Positions 8,169-16,526 of a DNA stretch of 64,000 nucleotides are shown here, piece by piece. The stretch is taken from positions 458,652 to 522,651 of the forward strand of contig JAUTCQ010000017.1 in assembly GCA_030673845.1 (NCBI GenBank), read 5' to 3'. The DNA is from Verrucomicrobiota bacterium JB022 (GTDB lineage Bacteria > Verrucomicrobiota > Verrucomicrobiia > Opitutales > Oceanipulchritudinaceae). The notes beneath the pieces are model-generated. The model ran no database searches. It saw only the letters and a list, made by a program, of their open reading frames with translations, and was not told the origin of the DNA. The translations under genes were made by a program, and so were the position numbers. Every line of letters begins with the position of its first letter. Positions within the stretch are counted from its first letter, which is position 1.

Positions 8169-8805
8169 AGGGCGTAAAGGTGATCACGACACGTTCCCGG
8201 TTGGAGCGCTCCAGCTCCAGCCGCGTCAATTCCCGCGCATTGCCGGCAAGCTTCACCGTGCGATAGCCAAGGGCCTCGCTCTCGGCCTCGGAGCGCGGGG
8301 AGAGGGCCAGTTGCCAGTCGCCGTCGCCCAGTTGGCCGTCGGCGGTGTATTGCTCGGCCAAGGCGGCCCAGTCGAAGGCGAGCGCCTGCCGCATTACGGC
8401 GGCGAGGGCCTGCACCTCCGCCTGCTGGAACTCCCGTCGGTCGCCATCGGCATTGATCCGGGTGAGCCCTTCGGCGTGCAAGCGGTAGGTGACGTCGACC
8501 GGCTGGGTATAGTGCAGCGTCAGCCCCAGCTCGGGGGCAAAGTGTGCCTCGCCGGCGAAGTTCGACGGCAGCCGCTTGAAGGGGCGGTAGCGCGCCTCCT
8601 CGAAAGCTGCGCATTCGCCGCTCTGCTCGCGCAGGCCGGTCAGTAGCCGCTGCCAGTCTCCCGGCAAGTCGGCGAGGTCGAGCGAAGCCGCCGGCAGCGG
8701 CAAGGCGCCGCCGAGGCATACCGCGCAAGTCAACGCGAAGGTGCGGCCGAACCGCGCCAGCGCAGCCGATGAGGAAGATAGAACCACAGTCGAAAAAGTA
8801 GCCAT
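8161..8805 (-). CDS. LolA-like outer-membrane lipid/lipoprotein carrier
   Basis: A 214-aa periplasmic protein with an N-terminal signal peptide (hydrophobic TFALTCAVCLGGALPLPAAS). The mature part matches the LolA-related carriers that accompany MMPL exporters in aryl-polyene loci (GECAAFEEARYRPFKRLPSNFAGEAHF...). Its gene overlaps the MMPL start by 8 nt and the glycosyltransferase end by about 76 nt, so a start further inside is possible. The predicted role is to ferry the lipidated pigment across the periplasm. The family call rests on context plus general pattern. Confidence 0.72.
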   Translation of the reverse strand: MATFSTVVLSSSSAALARFGRTFALTCAVCLGGALPLPAASLDLADLPGDWQRLLTGLREQSGECAAFEEARYRPFKRLPSNFAGEAHFAPELGLTLHYTQPVDVTYRLHAEGLTRINADGDRREFQQAEVQALAAVMRQALAFDWAALAEQYTADGQLGDGDWQLALSPRSEAESEALGYRTVKLAGNARELTRLELERSNRERVVITFTPCE

Positions 8806-9515
8806 TCCGGGATCAGCCGGAAGTGTAAAATCGTCAGCCGCACATTATCACGCAGGTAGTGAAAATGCGAGACGCCGCCTTCTTCTTCCGTGAAGTAGCG
8901 GACGGGCACCCGTTGTTGGCGGGGGCGGCAGCCCATCCACGCAAGGCGTACGGCCAGCTCCGGGTCGAAATCGTAGCCTTTTCCGCCCGTGGCCTGCTCG
9001 AAGCCCTTGAGCAAAGGCTTGGCGGGGTAGACGCGCATGCCGAAGAGGGTGTCGCCCAGCCCGGCGAAAAGCGTTTCCAGGCTCGTCCAGAAGATCGTCA
9101 ACTGGCGGCCCAGCAGGCGGGCCAGCGGCACATCCTTGCCAAAGACAGGCTTGCCCATGATCAAGTCGGCAGGGTGGGCCTGCGAAAGCTGCATCATTTC
9201 GGGGATCAGAATGGCAGGGTGCTGGCCGTCGGCATCCATCGTCAGCACGTGAGTAAAGCCGGCCTCCACGGCCCGCCGCGTCCCTTCACGCACGGCTGCG
9301 CCCTTGCCACCGTTGATGGGGCGCACGATCACGTGCAGGCGCTCGCCGTATCGCTCCTGCAACGGCTGGAGCAGCTCCGGGCTGCCGTCGGTGCTGCCGT
9401 CGATCACGACCCACACGGGGTTCCAATGCTGCAGCGCCGCCTCCACCGTCTGGGGCAAGCGCCGCCCGGTGTTATAGCTGGGGATGAGGACCAGATGCGT
9501 GCGCGAAGGCTTCAC
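8730..9515 (-). CDS. Family 2 glycosyltransferase
   Basis: Glycosyltransferase with the dolichol-phosphate-mannose-synthase-like fold: LIPSYNTG at the N-terminus, VIDGSTDGS, GGKGAAVREG and the metal-binding MDADGQHP. The C-terminus is hydrophobic and basic, suggesting membrane association. It probably glycosylates the polyene or its lipid anchor. Starts are uncertain: no ATG is available, so I chose GTG at 9515 (261 aa, 44-nt overlap with the acyltransferase gene) over TTG at 9587, which would overlap by 116 nt. Confidence 0.83.
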   Translation of the reverse strand: MKPSRTHLVLIPSYNTGRRLPQTVEAALQHWNPVWVVIDGSTDGSPELLQPLQERYGERLHVIVRPINGGKGAAVREGTRRAVEAGFTHVLTMDADGQHPAILIPEMMQLSQAHPADLIMGKPVFGKDVPLARLLGRQLTIFWTSLETLFAGLGDTLFGMRVYPAKPLLKGFEQATGGKGYDFDPELAVRLAWMGCRPRQQRVPVRYFTEEEGGVSHFHYLRDNVRLTILHFRLIPEWLLFRLWFYLPHRLRWRGSAAPSR

Positions 9516-10311
9516 CGGCGGGATTACGGGCGGTAAGCTCAGGGCTCGCAAGGTCTTTCTGCAGTTGGGCGCGCAGATATACCTCAATGCGGCGCGTGAA
9601 ATTGCGGATCGTTTCGCCCTCCTGCGGGTAGAAACACTCGCCCACCTGCAGCTCGATCCGGGCGGGCAGCTCCGGCAGTTGGGGGAAGCGACAGCGCTTG
9701 CTCAGCACGTTGGAGTCGCTGTGCACGAGGACCGTCTGCACGGGAGTGGCCGCGCGTTGGGCGATAAAGGCAAAGCCGGGCTGCAACGGGTTCAGCGGTG
9801 CATTCTCGGTGCGGGTGCCTTCGGGGAAGACGAGCAGCCACGCGCCCTCCTGCAGCTGGGCGGCGGCATGGCGGATGGCATCGACTCCCCCCTCGTTGCT
9901 CAGGTATCCGGCCAGCTCGGCGGCGGCGGGCCGGAGCAGGCTCTGGTTGAGTGCCGCCTTGTAGAGGCAGACGATGTGTGGGTAGCGGGCGAGGAAGAGC
10001 GTGGCGTCGAGGATGCTCGGGTGGTTGGCGGCGAGGATCAGCCCCCGCTCCGGTGAAAGGCGCTCAAAGCCCTGATACGTCACCTGCGCGATGCCGGTCA
10101 GCTCCAGCAGGCCCACATAGCTGCGCATCAAGAGGTGGATCCAGGTGCGCACGGTGGTCGGGCGGGGGCGCCACGGCAGCTGCCTCAACAGCCCGCACCA
10201 GAGGTTGAACAGGCTGGAGGTGAGCCCGAACAGCACGAGAAAAAGGTAGTAGCACGCTGCCCACCACGCTTGCAGCAGCTTCGGCGCTCTGGGTTGAGCG
10301 GCGGCACTCAT
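9472..10311 (-). CDS. PlsC-like 1-acyl-glycerol-3-phosphate acyltransferase
   Basis: A 279-aa membrane-bound acyltransferase with a TM near residues 15-40 and the PlsC motifs NHPSILD (H-x4-D) and FPEGTRTEN. It probably transfers an acyl chain, perhaps the aryl-polyene acyl group, onto a glycerol-type lipid. The ATG at 10311 forms an ATGA overlap with the stop of the LpxL-like gene. A much longer frame upstream in the same register is a shadow of that gene and was discarded. Confidence 0.87.
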   Translation of the reverse strand: MSAAAQPRAPKLLQAWWAACYYLFLVLFGLTSSLFNLWCGLLRQLPWRPRPTTVRTWIHLLMRSYVGLLELTGIAQVTYQGFERLSPERGLILAANHPSILDATLFLARYPHIVCLYKAALNQSLLRPAAAELAGYLSNEGGVDAIRHAAAQLQEGAWLLVFPEGTRTENAPLNPLQPGFAFIAQRAATPVQTVLVHSDSNVLSKRCRFPQLPELPARIELQVGECFYPQEGETIRNFTRRIEVYLRAQLQKDLASPELTARNPAGEAFAHASGPHPQL

Positions 10312-11234
10312 GTGGCGATGGCGGGGAGTGGCGCGGTGGCCACGGCCTGCTCGTTGAGCGGCAGGAAGTTGAACCAGATGTAGGGGTGACCACGCAGGAT
10401 AGACTCCAGCAGGCGCAACACGCTTTGAAAATGCTCGCGACCGGCTTCCAGGGCTGCGGCGCGGCTCGCCTGCGGTTCCAGCACGGCAGACGGCACCACC
10501 TGCACGCGGTCGGGCCCGAGGGGCACGGCGAAGGCGAAGGCTACCGGGCGCTGGTAGAGGTGAGCGAGGTAGTAGAGCGTAAACGGGAACCACCGGCGCG
10601 CGCCGAGGAAGTCGAACGCGGCACGCTTGGAGCCGAATTCGAGGCGATCTGCCTGCAGGGCCACGGTGTGCCCGGCCTCCATCGTCTGCTTCAGCTCCCA
10701 CAAATATTGGCTCGGCTCGTTGACCCAGATAAAGCGGACGTCCTGGCCGAAGTGGCGCTCGATCAAGTCCGTATCCAGCGAGTTGCCCACCCGCAGGCGC
10801 AGCATATGGATCTGGCGGCCGAATTCGCTCAATGACGCGCCCATGAGGTCGCAATGGCCCACGTGCATCGTGCCGAAGAGGGCAGGGCGGTCGGTCCGGC
10901 ACAGGCGCAGGAAACCTTCCTTTTCGGGCACATCGGCCACCGCGAAGTGCGGACGCAGGCCCCGGCCGAGGCGCAGCTTGGCCATCAGGCTGTCGACAAA
11001 GGCGCGGAAGTGGGCGTCGATCTCGTCGCGCGTGGCAGGGCGGCCCCATAATGCGGCGAGGTATTCGGCGGAGGCGTTGCGTTGGGCGGCCATGAAGCGC
11101 ACCGCCGTCTGCGCCCCCAGATCGAGGCAGGCTTCCAGGGCCGGGCGCGGCAGCAGGCGCTCGGCTTGGGTGAGGAAGGCGTAGCCCCAGGACGGCCCGG
11201 GGTTGCGCCGGGTGTGGGCTACCGCGTGTGCCAT
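10308..11234 (-). CDS. LpxL/HtrB-like lysophospholipid acyltransferase
   Basis: A 308-aa protein of the LpxL/LABLAT acyltransferase family, with the H-x4-D catalytic motif in GTMHVGHCDLMG and the downstream family pattern (LQADRLEFGSKRAAFDFLGA, where many relatives have D-x-R). It has a basic N-terminus and internal hydrophobic stretches. In aryl-polyene clusters such enzymes attach acyl or polyene groups to the lipid carrier. The gene overlaps the preceding chain-length-factor gene by 16 nt and the next by 4 nt. Confidence 0.82.
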   Translation of the reverse strand: MAHAVAHTRRNPGPSWGYAFLTQAERLLPRPALEACLDLGAQTAVRFMAAQRNASAEYLAALWGRPATRDEIDAHFRAFVDSLMAKLRLGRGLRPHFAVADVPEKEGFLRLCRTDRPALFGTMHVGHCDLMGASLSEFGRQIHMLRLRVGNSLDTDLIERHFGQDVRFIWVNEPSQYLWELKQTMEAGHTVALQADRLEFGSKRAAFDFLGARRWFPFTLYYLAHLYQRPVAFAFAVPLGPDRVQVVPSAVLEPQASRAAALEAGREHFQSVLRLLESILRGHPYIWFNFLPLNEQAVATAPLPAIAT

Positions 11235-11887
11235 TGCAGATGCAGGGTGCCTCCTTCGGGCAGGTTCCAGACGCCCGATTCCCGCGCGGCGAGCGCTTGG
11301 AACCAGGCCGGGTGAAGCAGCAGTTGCGTGTCGGTCGTTTCCGATTCGCGCTCCCAGCGGATCTCGCCCAGCGCGCCCTCCGGCTTGTCGCTCAAGGCAA
11401 GGGCGTAGGCAAAAGAGTGGTCGCTTGCCAGCTCCAGCTCGGTCAGCCAGGTCGCACGTTCCTCGCCTCCCAGCCAGAGCACGGGCACGCCGTCGGGCAA
11501 AAGCGCGTGGTCGAGCGCGGAGGCGATCAAGCCCTCCTGCCCGGCAAGGGGGATAAAGTCGCGCACGGCCTGCTGCCGCTGGATCAGCACCTGCTCGACG
11601 CCGCCCGGGTGGATCGACGACTGGAACATCATCGGGCTGGGCTGAGGAAAACTCTCCAGAAAGCGCTCGATGAAGCGGCTCTCGGTGTAAGTCGTCGTGT
11701 AGATCACGCGGGGGTGCTGGCCGATGTCGATTCCCTCCATCACGCGGTGCAGCAACATACCCAGCCCGCTCATGCGGCGCGCCTCCCGCTTGCCCACCTC
11801 CAGGCGCAACGCAGCCAGCCCGGCGTCTTCCTGGGCCGGGTCGAGGGCGCGGGTCGCAACCTGCGTGATGTAGCGGCTATACTGCAT
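11219..11887 (-). CDS. Beta-ketoacyl synthase-like chain-length factor
   Basis: A 222-aa protein resembling the N-terminal-half ketosynthase-like 'chain length factor' of aryl-polyene clusters. It has IYTTTYTESRFIERFLESF, SPMMFQSSIHPGGVEQVLI and a C-terminal region with repeated acidic and aromatic residues. It has no Cys in a thiolase-type active-site context, consistent with a non-catalytic partner of the adjacent ketosynthase. I chose the ATG at 11887; the longer frame upstream is antisense-like sequence inside the ketosynthase gene. It overlaps that gene's end by 11 nt. Confidence 0.75.
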   Translation of the reverse strand: MQYSRYITQVATRALDPAQEDAGLAALRLEVGKREARRMSGLGMLLHRVMEGIDIGQHPRVIYTTTYTESRFIERFLESFPQPSPMMFQSSIHPGGVEQVLIQRQQAVRDFIPLAGQEGLIASALDHALLPDGVPVLWLGGEERATWLTELELASDHSFAYALALSDKPEGALGEIRWERESETTDTQLLLHPAWFQALAARESGVWNLPEGGTLHLQWHTR

Positions 11888-12989
11888 ATTCGAGCAGATG
11901 GGCGGCGTGTGCGCCGCCGAACGCGTTGCTGAGCAACAAGGCCTGACGGTATCTATCGGCTGCAAAAGGCTCAAGCTGAACCCGTGGGCCCATCGTTTGC
12001 CCGTGGCTGCCCACCGTGCCGGGGATCTGCCCGGCCTCGATGGCGGCCAAGGCCACTGCCAGCTCGACCGCGCCGCAGCTCCCCAAGGTGTGCCCAAGGC
12101 TGCCCTTCCAGCCCACCAGCGGGGCTTGCGGCAGCGCGGTCGCCAAGGCGGATACTTCGAGCTGCGCGGCGTGGCGGGTTCCCGTGCCGTGGCCCTTTAC
12201 CCAGACGCGTGCCGGGTCGATCTGCGGCAGCAGGGGCTCCAATACCTGGCGAAAGCCGTCGCCGTCTTCGCGGTTGGCGGTAAAGTGATGCATCTCGTTG
12301 TGTAGGCTGGCACCGCTCAGCTTCCAGCGGCTTTCCTCGCGCCGCAGCTCGATCGCCGCCACGCCGTCGCCTAGGCCGATGGAGCCCTCTTCGCGCTCTA
12401 CGTAGGGTTGCGGCAGTTGGCCGTTGAGGATCTTCAGCGCATGGAAGCCGCCCGCCACAAATGCGCTCAGGTAGTCGAAGGAAAATACGAGCACGCTGTC
12501 GGCGAGGCCATGCTGGAGCCAGCGCATCCCTTGGGCGAGGCCGAGCTGGGCGGTCACGCAGGCGTGGGAGAGGATGCTGACGCGGGGGCCCCAGCCGAGG
12601 GCCTTGCGCAGGCTGCGGGCAATGCGGTGGGGCAATACGTCCTGCCACTGGCCGGTTTCGGCCGTCTCCCGCACCTTGCTCAGCCCGTAAAGCTGGTCGA
12701 CGCTGTAGTTGCTGCTGGTCAGGATCACGGGGCGGCGCGGCGTGCCCCAGCCTTGGCCGGCAAAAGGCTGGCCAAACACGAGCAGATCGCTCCACCAGCG
12801 CGGGGGCAGGGTGGCGTCGAGCGTCTTGCCCCGTAGGGCCAAAGGCACGAGATCCCCCCCGTCGCTGCCATGCACGGGCTCCAGCTGCAGGGCCACCTTG
12901 CCCGCGAGCAACTGCCGCACGGTAGCCGAGGCGTCGCCAAACGCGGTCAACGCGGCGTGCCGGTGGACGTATACGGGTGGGAGGGCCAT
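11877..12989 (-). CDS. Beta-ketoacyl synthase of the aryl-polyene cluster
   Basis: A 370-aa ketosynthase with the active-site Cys in ILSHACVTAQLGLAQG and the two catalytic-His regions VKGHGTGTRHAAQLE and KGSLGHTLGSCGAVEL. The N-terminus is shorter than FabF. It is followed by the chain-length-factor gene (11-nt overlap), which suggests a heterodimer as in characterised aryl-polyene ketosynthase complexes. The ACP gene lies 6 nt upstream. Substrate inferred from context. Confidence 0.85.
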   Translation of the reverse strand: MALPPVYVHRHAALTAFGDASATVRQLLAGKVALQLEPVHGSDGGDLVPLALRGKTLDATLPPRWWSDLLVFGQPFAGQGWGTPRRPVILTSSNYSVDQLYGLSKVRETAETGQWQDVLPHRIARSLRKALGWGPRVSILSHACVTAQLGLAQGMRWLQHGLADSVLVFSFDYLSAFVAGGFHALKILNGQLPQPYVEREEGSIGLGDGVAAIELRREESRWKLSGASLHNEMHHFTANREDGDGFRQVLEPLLPQIDPARVWVKGHGTGTRHAAQLEVSALATALPQAPLVGWKGSLGHTLGSCGAVELAVALAAIEAGQIPGTVGSHGQTMGPRVQLEPFAADRYRQALLLSNAFGGAHAAHLLEYAV

Positions 12990-12995
12990 GCGGCC

Positions 12996-13259
12996 TTAGG
13001 CTTGGGGCGAATGGGTGCGGATGTAGTCCGCGAGCACGTTGATCGAGCTGAGTGCCTTCATCGATTCCTCGCTGCTGCCGAGCTTGATGCCATAGGTCTT
13101 TTCGAGCTGCACGACCAGCTCCAGGGCGTCGATGGAGTCGAGATCGAGCCCGCCGCCGAACAGCTTTTCGTCGTCGGGGATATCGGCGGGTTGCACATCC
13201 TCGAGGTGGAGGGAGTTCACCACGAGTTCCTTCAGCTCCTGCTTCAATGGATCAGACAT
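12996..13259 (-). CDS. Acyl carrier protein
   Basis: An 87-aa acidic ACP with the phosphopantetheine-attachment Ser at about residue 42 in GLDLDSIDALELVVQLE. The size and helical pattern are normal for ACPs. It is the first of a run of closely packed cluster genes after a 152-nt gap, so a promoter or mRNA processing site may lie at 13260-13411. Confidence 0.92.
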   Translation of the reverse strand: MSDPLKQELKELVVNSLHLEDVQPADIPDDEKLFGGGLDLDSIDALELVVQLEKTYGIKLGSSEESMKALSSINVLADYIRTHSPQA

Positions 13260-13411
13260 CTTCTACAGCGAATGAATTTCTACGGGCGGGGCAATCCTGT
13301 TGAGACGAGCAGGATTTTCCACGGAGTAAAGGGTTGATTACGCCCGCCCACGGTGCTGCCGCAAGGCTAAAACCGCCCGTGGGGCACGGCATTAGCTCAG
13401 CTTGTCCACCG

Positions 13412-14071
13412 TCAGGACGCAGCTCCGGCAGGCTTGGGCTTGGTCAAAAAACGTTTGGCCAGCGGCAGTAGCAGGAGCAGCGCGATCACGACCACCATCG
13501 TCACCGGCCCGGCAGCCTCGCGCCCGAAATGGCCCAGCCAGCACATCCCGGCAGCCAGCACGCTCTGGGTCGACCACGAGATCAGCCAGTAGTGGAAAAA
13601 CGGCAGGTCCGTCAGCGCGAGCAGGAAATTTTGCGCCCAGAAGGGGATACCCGGTACCGTGCGCAGCAAAAAGGCGAGGCGGAATCGGTTGGTGGTGGAG
13701 ATGTCGGGCAGGCGGTAGCCGGTATGCTGCATCAGCGCGGTGATCGGCCGCCGCAAGACCAGCCGCCCGAGCAGCCAGCTGAGCGATAGGTTGATCGCCA
13801 GCGACAGACTGCAGAGCAGCCAACCCATCCACCACGGGAACGTCGCACCCGCCGCCAGGTAGACGAGCGAAATCGGGAAACCCACGATGGGCAGGAGGCT
13901 CGCCAGCACGACAAACCAGACCGGGTCGGGCCGCTGGAACCACGTCTCGACCAACGCCAGCACCGGCTCGCGCACCAGATACAGCACCACCCCGCACAGC
14001 ACGAGCAGCAACAGCCAGATCGCCGCCCACCAGACGGGGGACGGGAGCTTTCTGAATGGGCCGGGCTCCAT
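13412..14071 (-). CDS. VTT-domain (TVP38/TMEM64-type) membrane protein
   Basis: A 219-aa inner-membrane protein with about five or six hydrophobic segments and the SNARE-associated/VTT family features: a central glycine-rich re-entrant region (GFPISLVYLAAGATFPWWMGW) and RTVPGIPFWAQNFLLALTDLPFFHYW. Such proteins are thought to act as lipid scramblases or transporters. The ATG at 14071 overlaps the stop of the upstream flavoprotein gene by one base (TGATG), so it is cotranscribed. A role in flipping the pigment lipid is inference. Confidence 0.8.
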   Translation of the reverse strand: MEPGPFRKLPSPVWWAAIWLLLLVLCGVVLYLVREPVLALVETWFQRPDPVWFVVLASLLPIVGFPISLVYLAAGATFPWWMGWLLCSLSLAINLSLSWLLGRLVLRRPITALMQHTGYRLPDISTTNRFRLAFLLRTVPGIPFWAQNFLLALTDLPFFHYWLISWSTQSVLAAGMCWLGHFGREAAGPVTMVVVIALLLLLPLAKRFLTKPKPAGAAS

Positions 14072-15621
14072 CAGGCGGGGGCGAGGCCCGGCACCATACC
14101 GGCGGGTTCGGGCTCCTGGCGAGCGCGCCAGCCTTCCTTCAGCTCCAGCGCACCCCACCACAGCAGGTTCCAGCCGATGCGCTGCAGCAGTGTGTGGTCA
14201 AATTCATAGCTGCGGAAGGCGTCGTTGTGCCCCTTGTTGGCCTGACCAAAGCTGCCGTTGGCGCGGCGCTGGCAGCCGATCGCGACCATTCGGCGGTTGA
14301 AGCGGCGCAAGGTCGCGTATGGCACCTCGGTATGCGGCCCGGTGAGCGGAGGGTTTTCGAAGCCTTTGATGCTGCCATACTTGAAGGGCTGCGAAGCCAC
14401 GCCGAAATAGTAGGTCGAAAGGTCCATGCGGAAGCCCAGCCGCAGCAGTTCGAAATCGCCCATGTAATAGTAGCGGTCTTGATAGATCGCCTTGAACCAG
14501 CGCCAGTAGGAGAGTCGTAGCGCGCGGTTACGCTCTGCCGCCAGTTCGGCGACGTCCATACCCTGCCGCTCGTGGCCGATCAGCTTGAGCGCGTTCATGG
14601 TGGTGAAGGCGATCCAGTCGAGGCCGGGGCTGTAAAAGGGGTCGATGAAGCCCGCCGCGTCGCCCACCAGGCAAAAGCCGTCGCCGCACACCTCGCGGGA
14701 GAGCCACGGCAAGTGCTTGCGGTAGTGCACGTCGTCGAGGTCGGGCTCGGCGTTTTTCAGGAGCTCTCGGCCCACCGGGTGTTGCTCCAGGTGGCGACGC
14801 AGGCGCTCGGCCACGTTGGCACCTTCCGGCGGCTGGCTCAGGCGCTCGTCGTAGACGATGCCGATGCTGGTTTCGCCGCCCTGCAGGGGGATCCACCAGG
14901 CCCACCAGCCGTCGCCAAGGAGGTGGTTGGTGGCGGTCTGCCGCGTGCCTTTGCAACGCTTGGCGTAGCAGGGGTGGGCGTCGAGCAGGTCGAGGTCTTC
15001 CCAATGGGTCACGTTTTTCCACCGTGCCCACATGGAGGAAATGGGGTGGGCCTCGTTGCGCTCTACCCAGCTGTTCTTGCGGGCGAGCAGACGGGCAAAG
15101 CCGGTCGCGTCCACGACCCAGCGGGCGCTGACCGTCTGGCGCTCGTTGCCGCGCTGCACCGTTACCTGCTGCAGGCCGCCGGGGCTCAGTTGCACGTCCT
15201 TGACTTCAGCCGGTCGCCACAGCTCACAACCCGCCTCGACCGCTCGCTCCAGTTGGAAGGTATCGAGGATGGCGCGGTCGATCTGGAAGCCCGGTAGGCG
15301 CACGTGGTAGCCCGGCCCGATTTCGCTGCAATCGTCGAAGCTCTGGCACTGGTCGTTGCTGAACCAGAAGCGCAGTCCCTGCTTGACCAGATGATGCTGC
15401 AGGAGGTGAGGCGTCAGGCCGAGGACTTTGCCTAGGTAATAGCTGCTCAGCTCGACCGTGCTCTCGCCTACCTTGCGGTCGAAGGCCTCCGCGCGCTCCA
15501 CGATGAGCACCCGCAGGCCCGGGTGGTGGCGGCGCAAAAGGAAGCCGGTGGCAGCCCCGGAGAGGGCACCTCCGAAGATGATGACGTCGTAGTCACCGGC
15601 CATAGGCGAAGTTGAAGTCAT
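14071..15621 (-). CDS. Flavin-dependent halogenase-type FAD oxidoreductase
   Basis: A 516-aa flavoprotein. The N-terminal Rossmann motif is slightly degenerate (IIFGGALSGAATG), followed by KVGESTVELSS, a Lys in LVKQGLRFWF that could be the catalytic halogenase Lys, a WWAWWIPL segment fitting the W-x-W-x-I-P halogenase signature, and VGDAAGFIDPFYSPGLDW. This places it in the tryptophan-halogenase/geranylgeranyl-reductase superfamily; halogenation is suggested but not proven by the motif. It is the first gene of the minus-strand operon. A divergent hydrolase gene starts 75 nt away, so 15622-15695 probably holds two promoters. Confidence 0.72.
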   Translation of the reverse strand: MTSTSPMAGDYDVIIFGGALSGAATGFLLRRHHPGLRVLIVERAEAFDRKVGESTVELSSYYLGKVLGLTPHLLQHHLVKQGLRFWFSNDQCQSFDDCSEIGPGYHVRLPGFQIDRAILDTFQLERAVEAGCELWRPAEVKDVQLSPGGLQQVTVQRGNERQTVSARWVVDATGFARLLARKNSWVERNEAHPISSMWARWKNVTHWEDLDLLDAHPCYAKRCKGTRQTATNHLLGDGWWAWWIPLQGGETSIGIVYDERLSQPPEGANVAERLRRHLEQHPVGRELLKNAEPDLDDVHYRKHLPWLSREVCGDGFCLVGDAAGFIDPFYSPGLDWIAFTTMNALKLIGHERQGMDVAELAAERNRALRLSYWRWFKAIYQDRYYYMGDFELLRLGFRMDLSTYYFGVASQPFKYGSIKGFENPPLTGPHTEVPYATLRRFNRRMVAIGCQRRANGSFGQANKGHNDAFRSYEFDHTLLQRIGWNLLWWGALELKEGWRARQEPEPAGMVPGLAPA

Positions 15622-15695
15622 AGATAGCGAGATTTTCGACCGTTCTTACGAAATCACCCTCGCCGTGGCCAAGGTTTTCTTTTTCTTGGTCGAGG

Positions 15696-16526
15696 ATGCA
15701 CGGTCAACGGTCGCGAAGCCGCCGCATCCTGAGTCGCCTCGCCAGTCACTGCCGGTGGAATGTCGGTTGGGTGCTCAGCCTTGCCTTTGTGCCGCTGACG
15801 GGCTGCCGCCTGCTCTTGCGCGAGCCCAAGGTGCCCATGCCGCACCACGAATACCCCTTCGCCGCCCACGAGCGCCAATCGACCCTGCTCGTTTTCCTGC
15901 CCGGGCGCGGTGATCGCCCGGAGCAATTTGCCGATGAGGGCCTGCTGGAGGAGTTGCGTGCCGCCAATGCCCCGGTCGACGTCTGGGCCGTCGATGCCCA
16001 CCTCAATTACTACTACCGCCGCACGATTGGCGACCGCCTGCGCGAAGACGTGCTGGCCCCCGCTCGCGAGCTGGGCTACGAGCGCATCTATGTGGTGGGC
16101 ATCTCGCTCGGCGGCCTTGGCGCACTGATGTACGAGGTGGACCACGGGCGCACGTGGGACGGCATCATCCTGCTCGCGCCCTACCTGGGCGAAGACCCCC
16201 GCCTGTTTGCCCAGATCGAAGCCGCCGGGGGGCCGGAGCAATGGACTCCGCCCGAGGAGACGTCGTGGGATCAGTTCCAGTTTCGCCTTTGGGGCTGGCT
16301 GGGCAGCTACCGTCGCGAAGCCGACCAGCGCCCGCCCGTATGGCTGGGAGTGGGGGCCGACGACCGCTTCCGCCGCCCGATCGACCTTTTTGCCGAATCG
16401 CTGCCGCCCGAGCGGGTCTACCGCGCCCCTGGTGCCCACCGTTGGCCGGTGTGGCGCGAATTGTGGCGCGAGATCCTGCCCGAGACCCCTCTGGTGGAGC
16501 CCAAGCCAGTTGAGAAGACACCATGA
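15696..16526 (+). CDS. Lipoprotein alpha/beta hydrolase
   Basis: A 276-aa protein with a long basic N-terminus, a hydrophobic stretch ending in a lipobox-like LTGC at about residue 37, then an alpha/beta-hydrolase domain with LLVFLPGRG, the nucleophile elbow GISLGGLGAL (GxSxG) and a C-terminal GAHRW that could carry the catalytic His. It overlaps the following flavoprotein gene by 4 nt (ATGA), so the two are coupled. It might act as an esterase or thioesterase in the envelope for pigment release or transfer; that is inference. Confidence 0.75.
   Translation: MHGQRSRSRRILSRLASHCRWNVGWVLSLAFVPLTGCRLLLREPKVPMPHHEYPFAAHERQSTLLVFLPGRGDRPEQFADEGLLEELRAANAPVDVWAVDAHLNYYYRRTIGDRLREDVLAPARELGYERIYVVGISLGGLGALMYEVDHGRTWDGIILLAPYLGEDPRLFAQIEAAGGPEQWTPPEETSWDQFQFRLWGWLGSYRREADQRPPVWLGVGADDRFRRPIDLFAESLPPERVYRAPGAHRWPVWRELWREILPETPLVEPKPVEKTP

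Noticed and set aside
10312..11049. Long N-terminal extension of the PlsC-like protein
   Set aside because: The extra 246 codons are an out-of-frame reading of the LpxL-like gene; the ATG at 10311 overlaps that gene's stop as ATGA.
13345..13384. Possible terminator between the ACP and VTT genes
   Set aside because: A CCCACGG/CCGTGGG pairing exists, but the loop is long and there is no T-run, so I do not call it.
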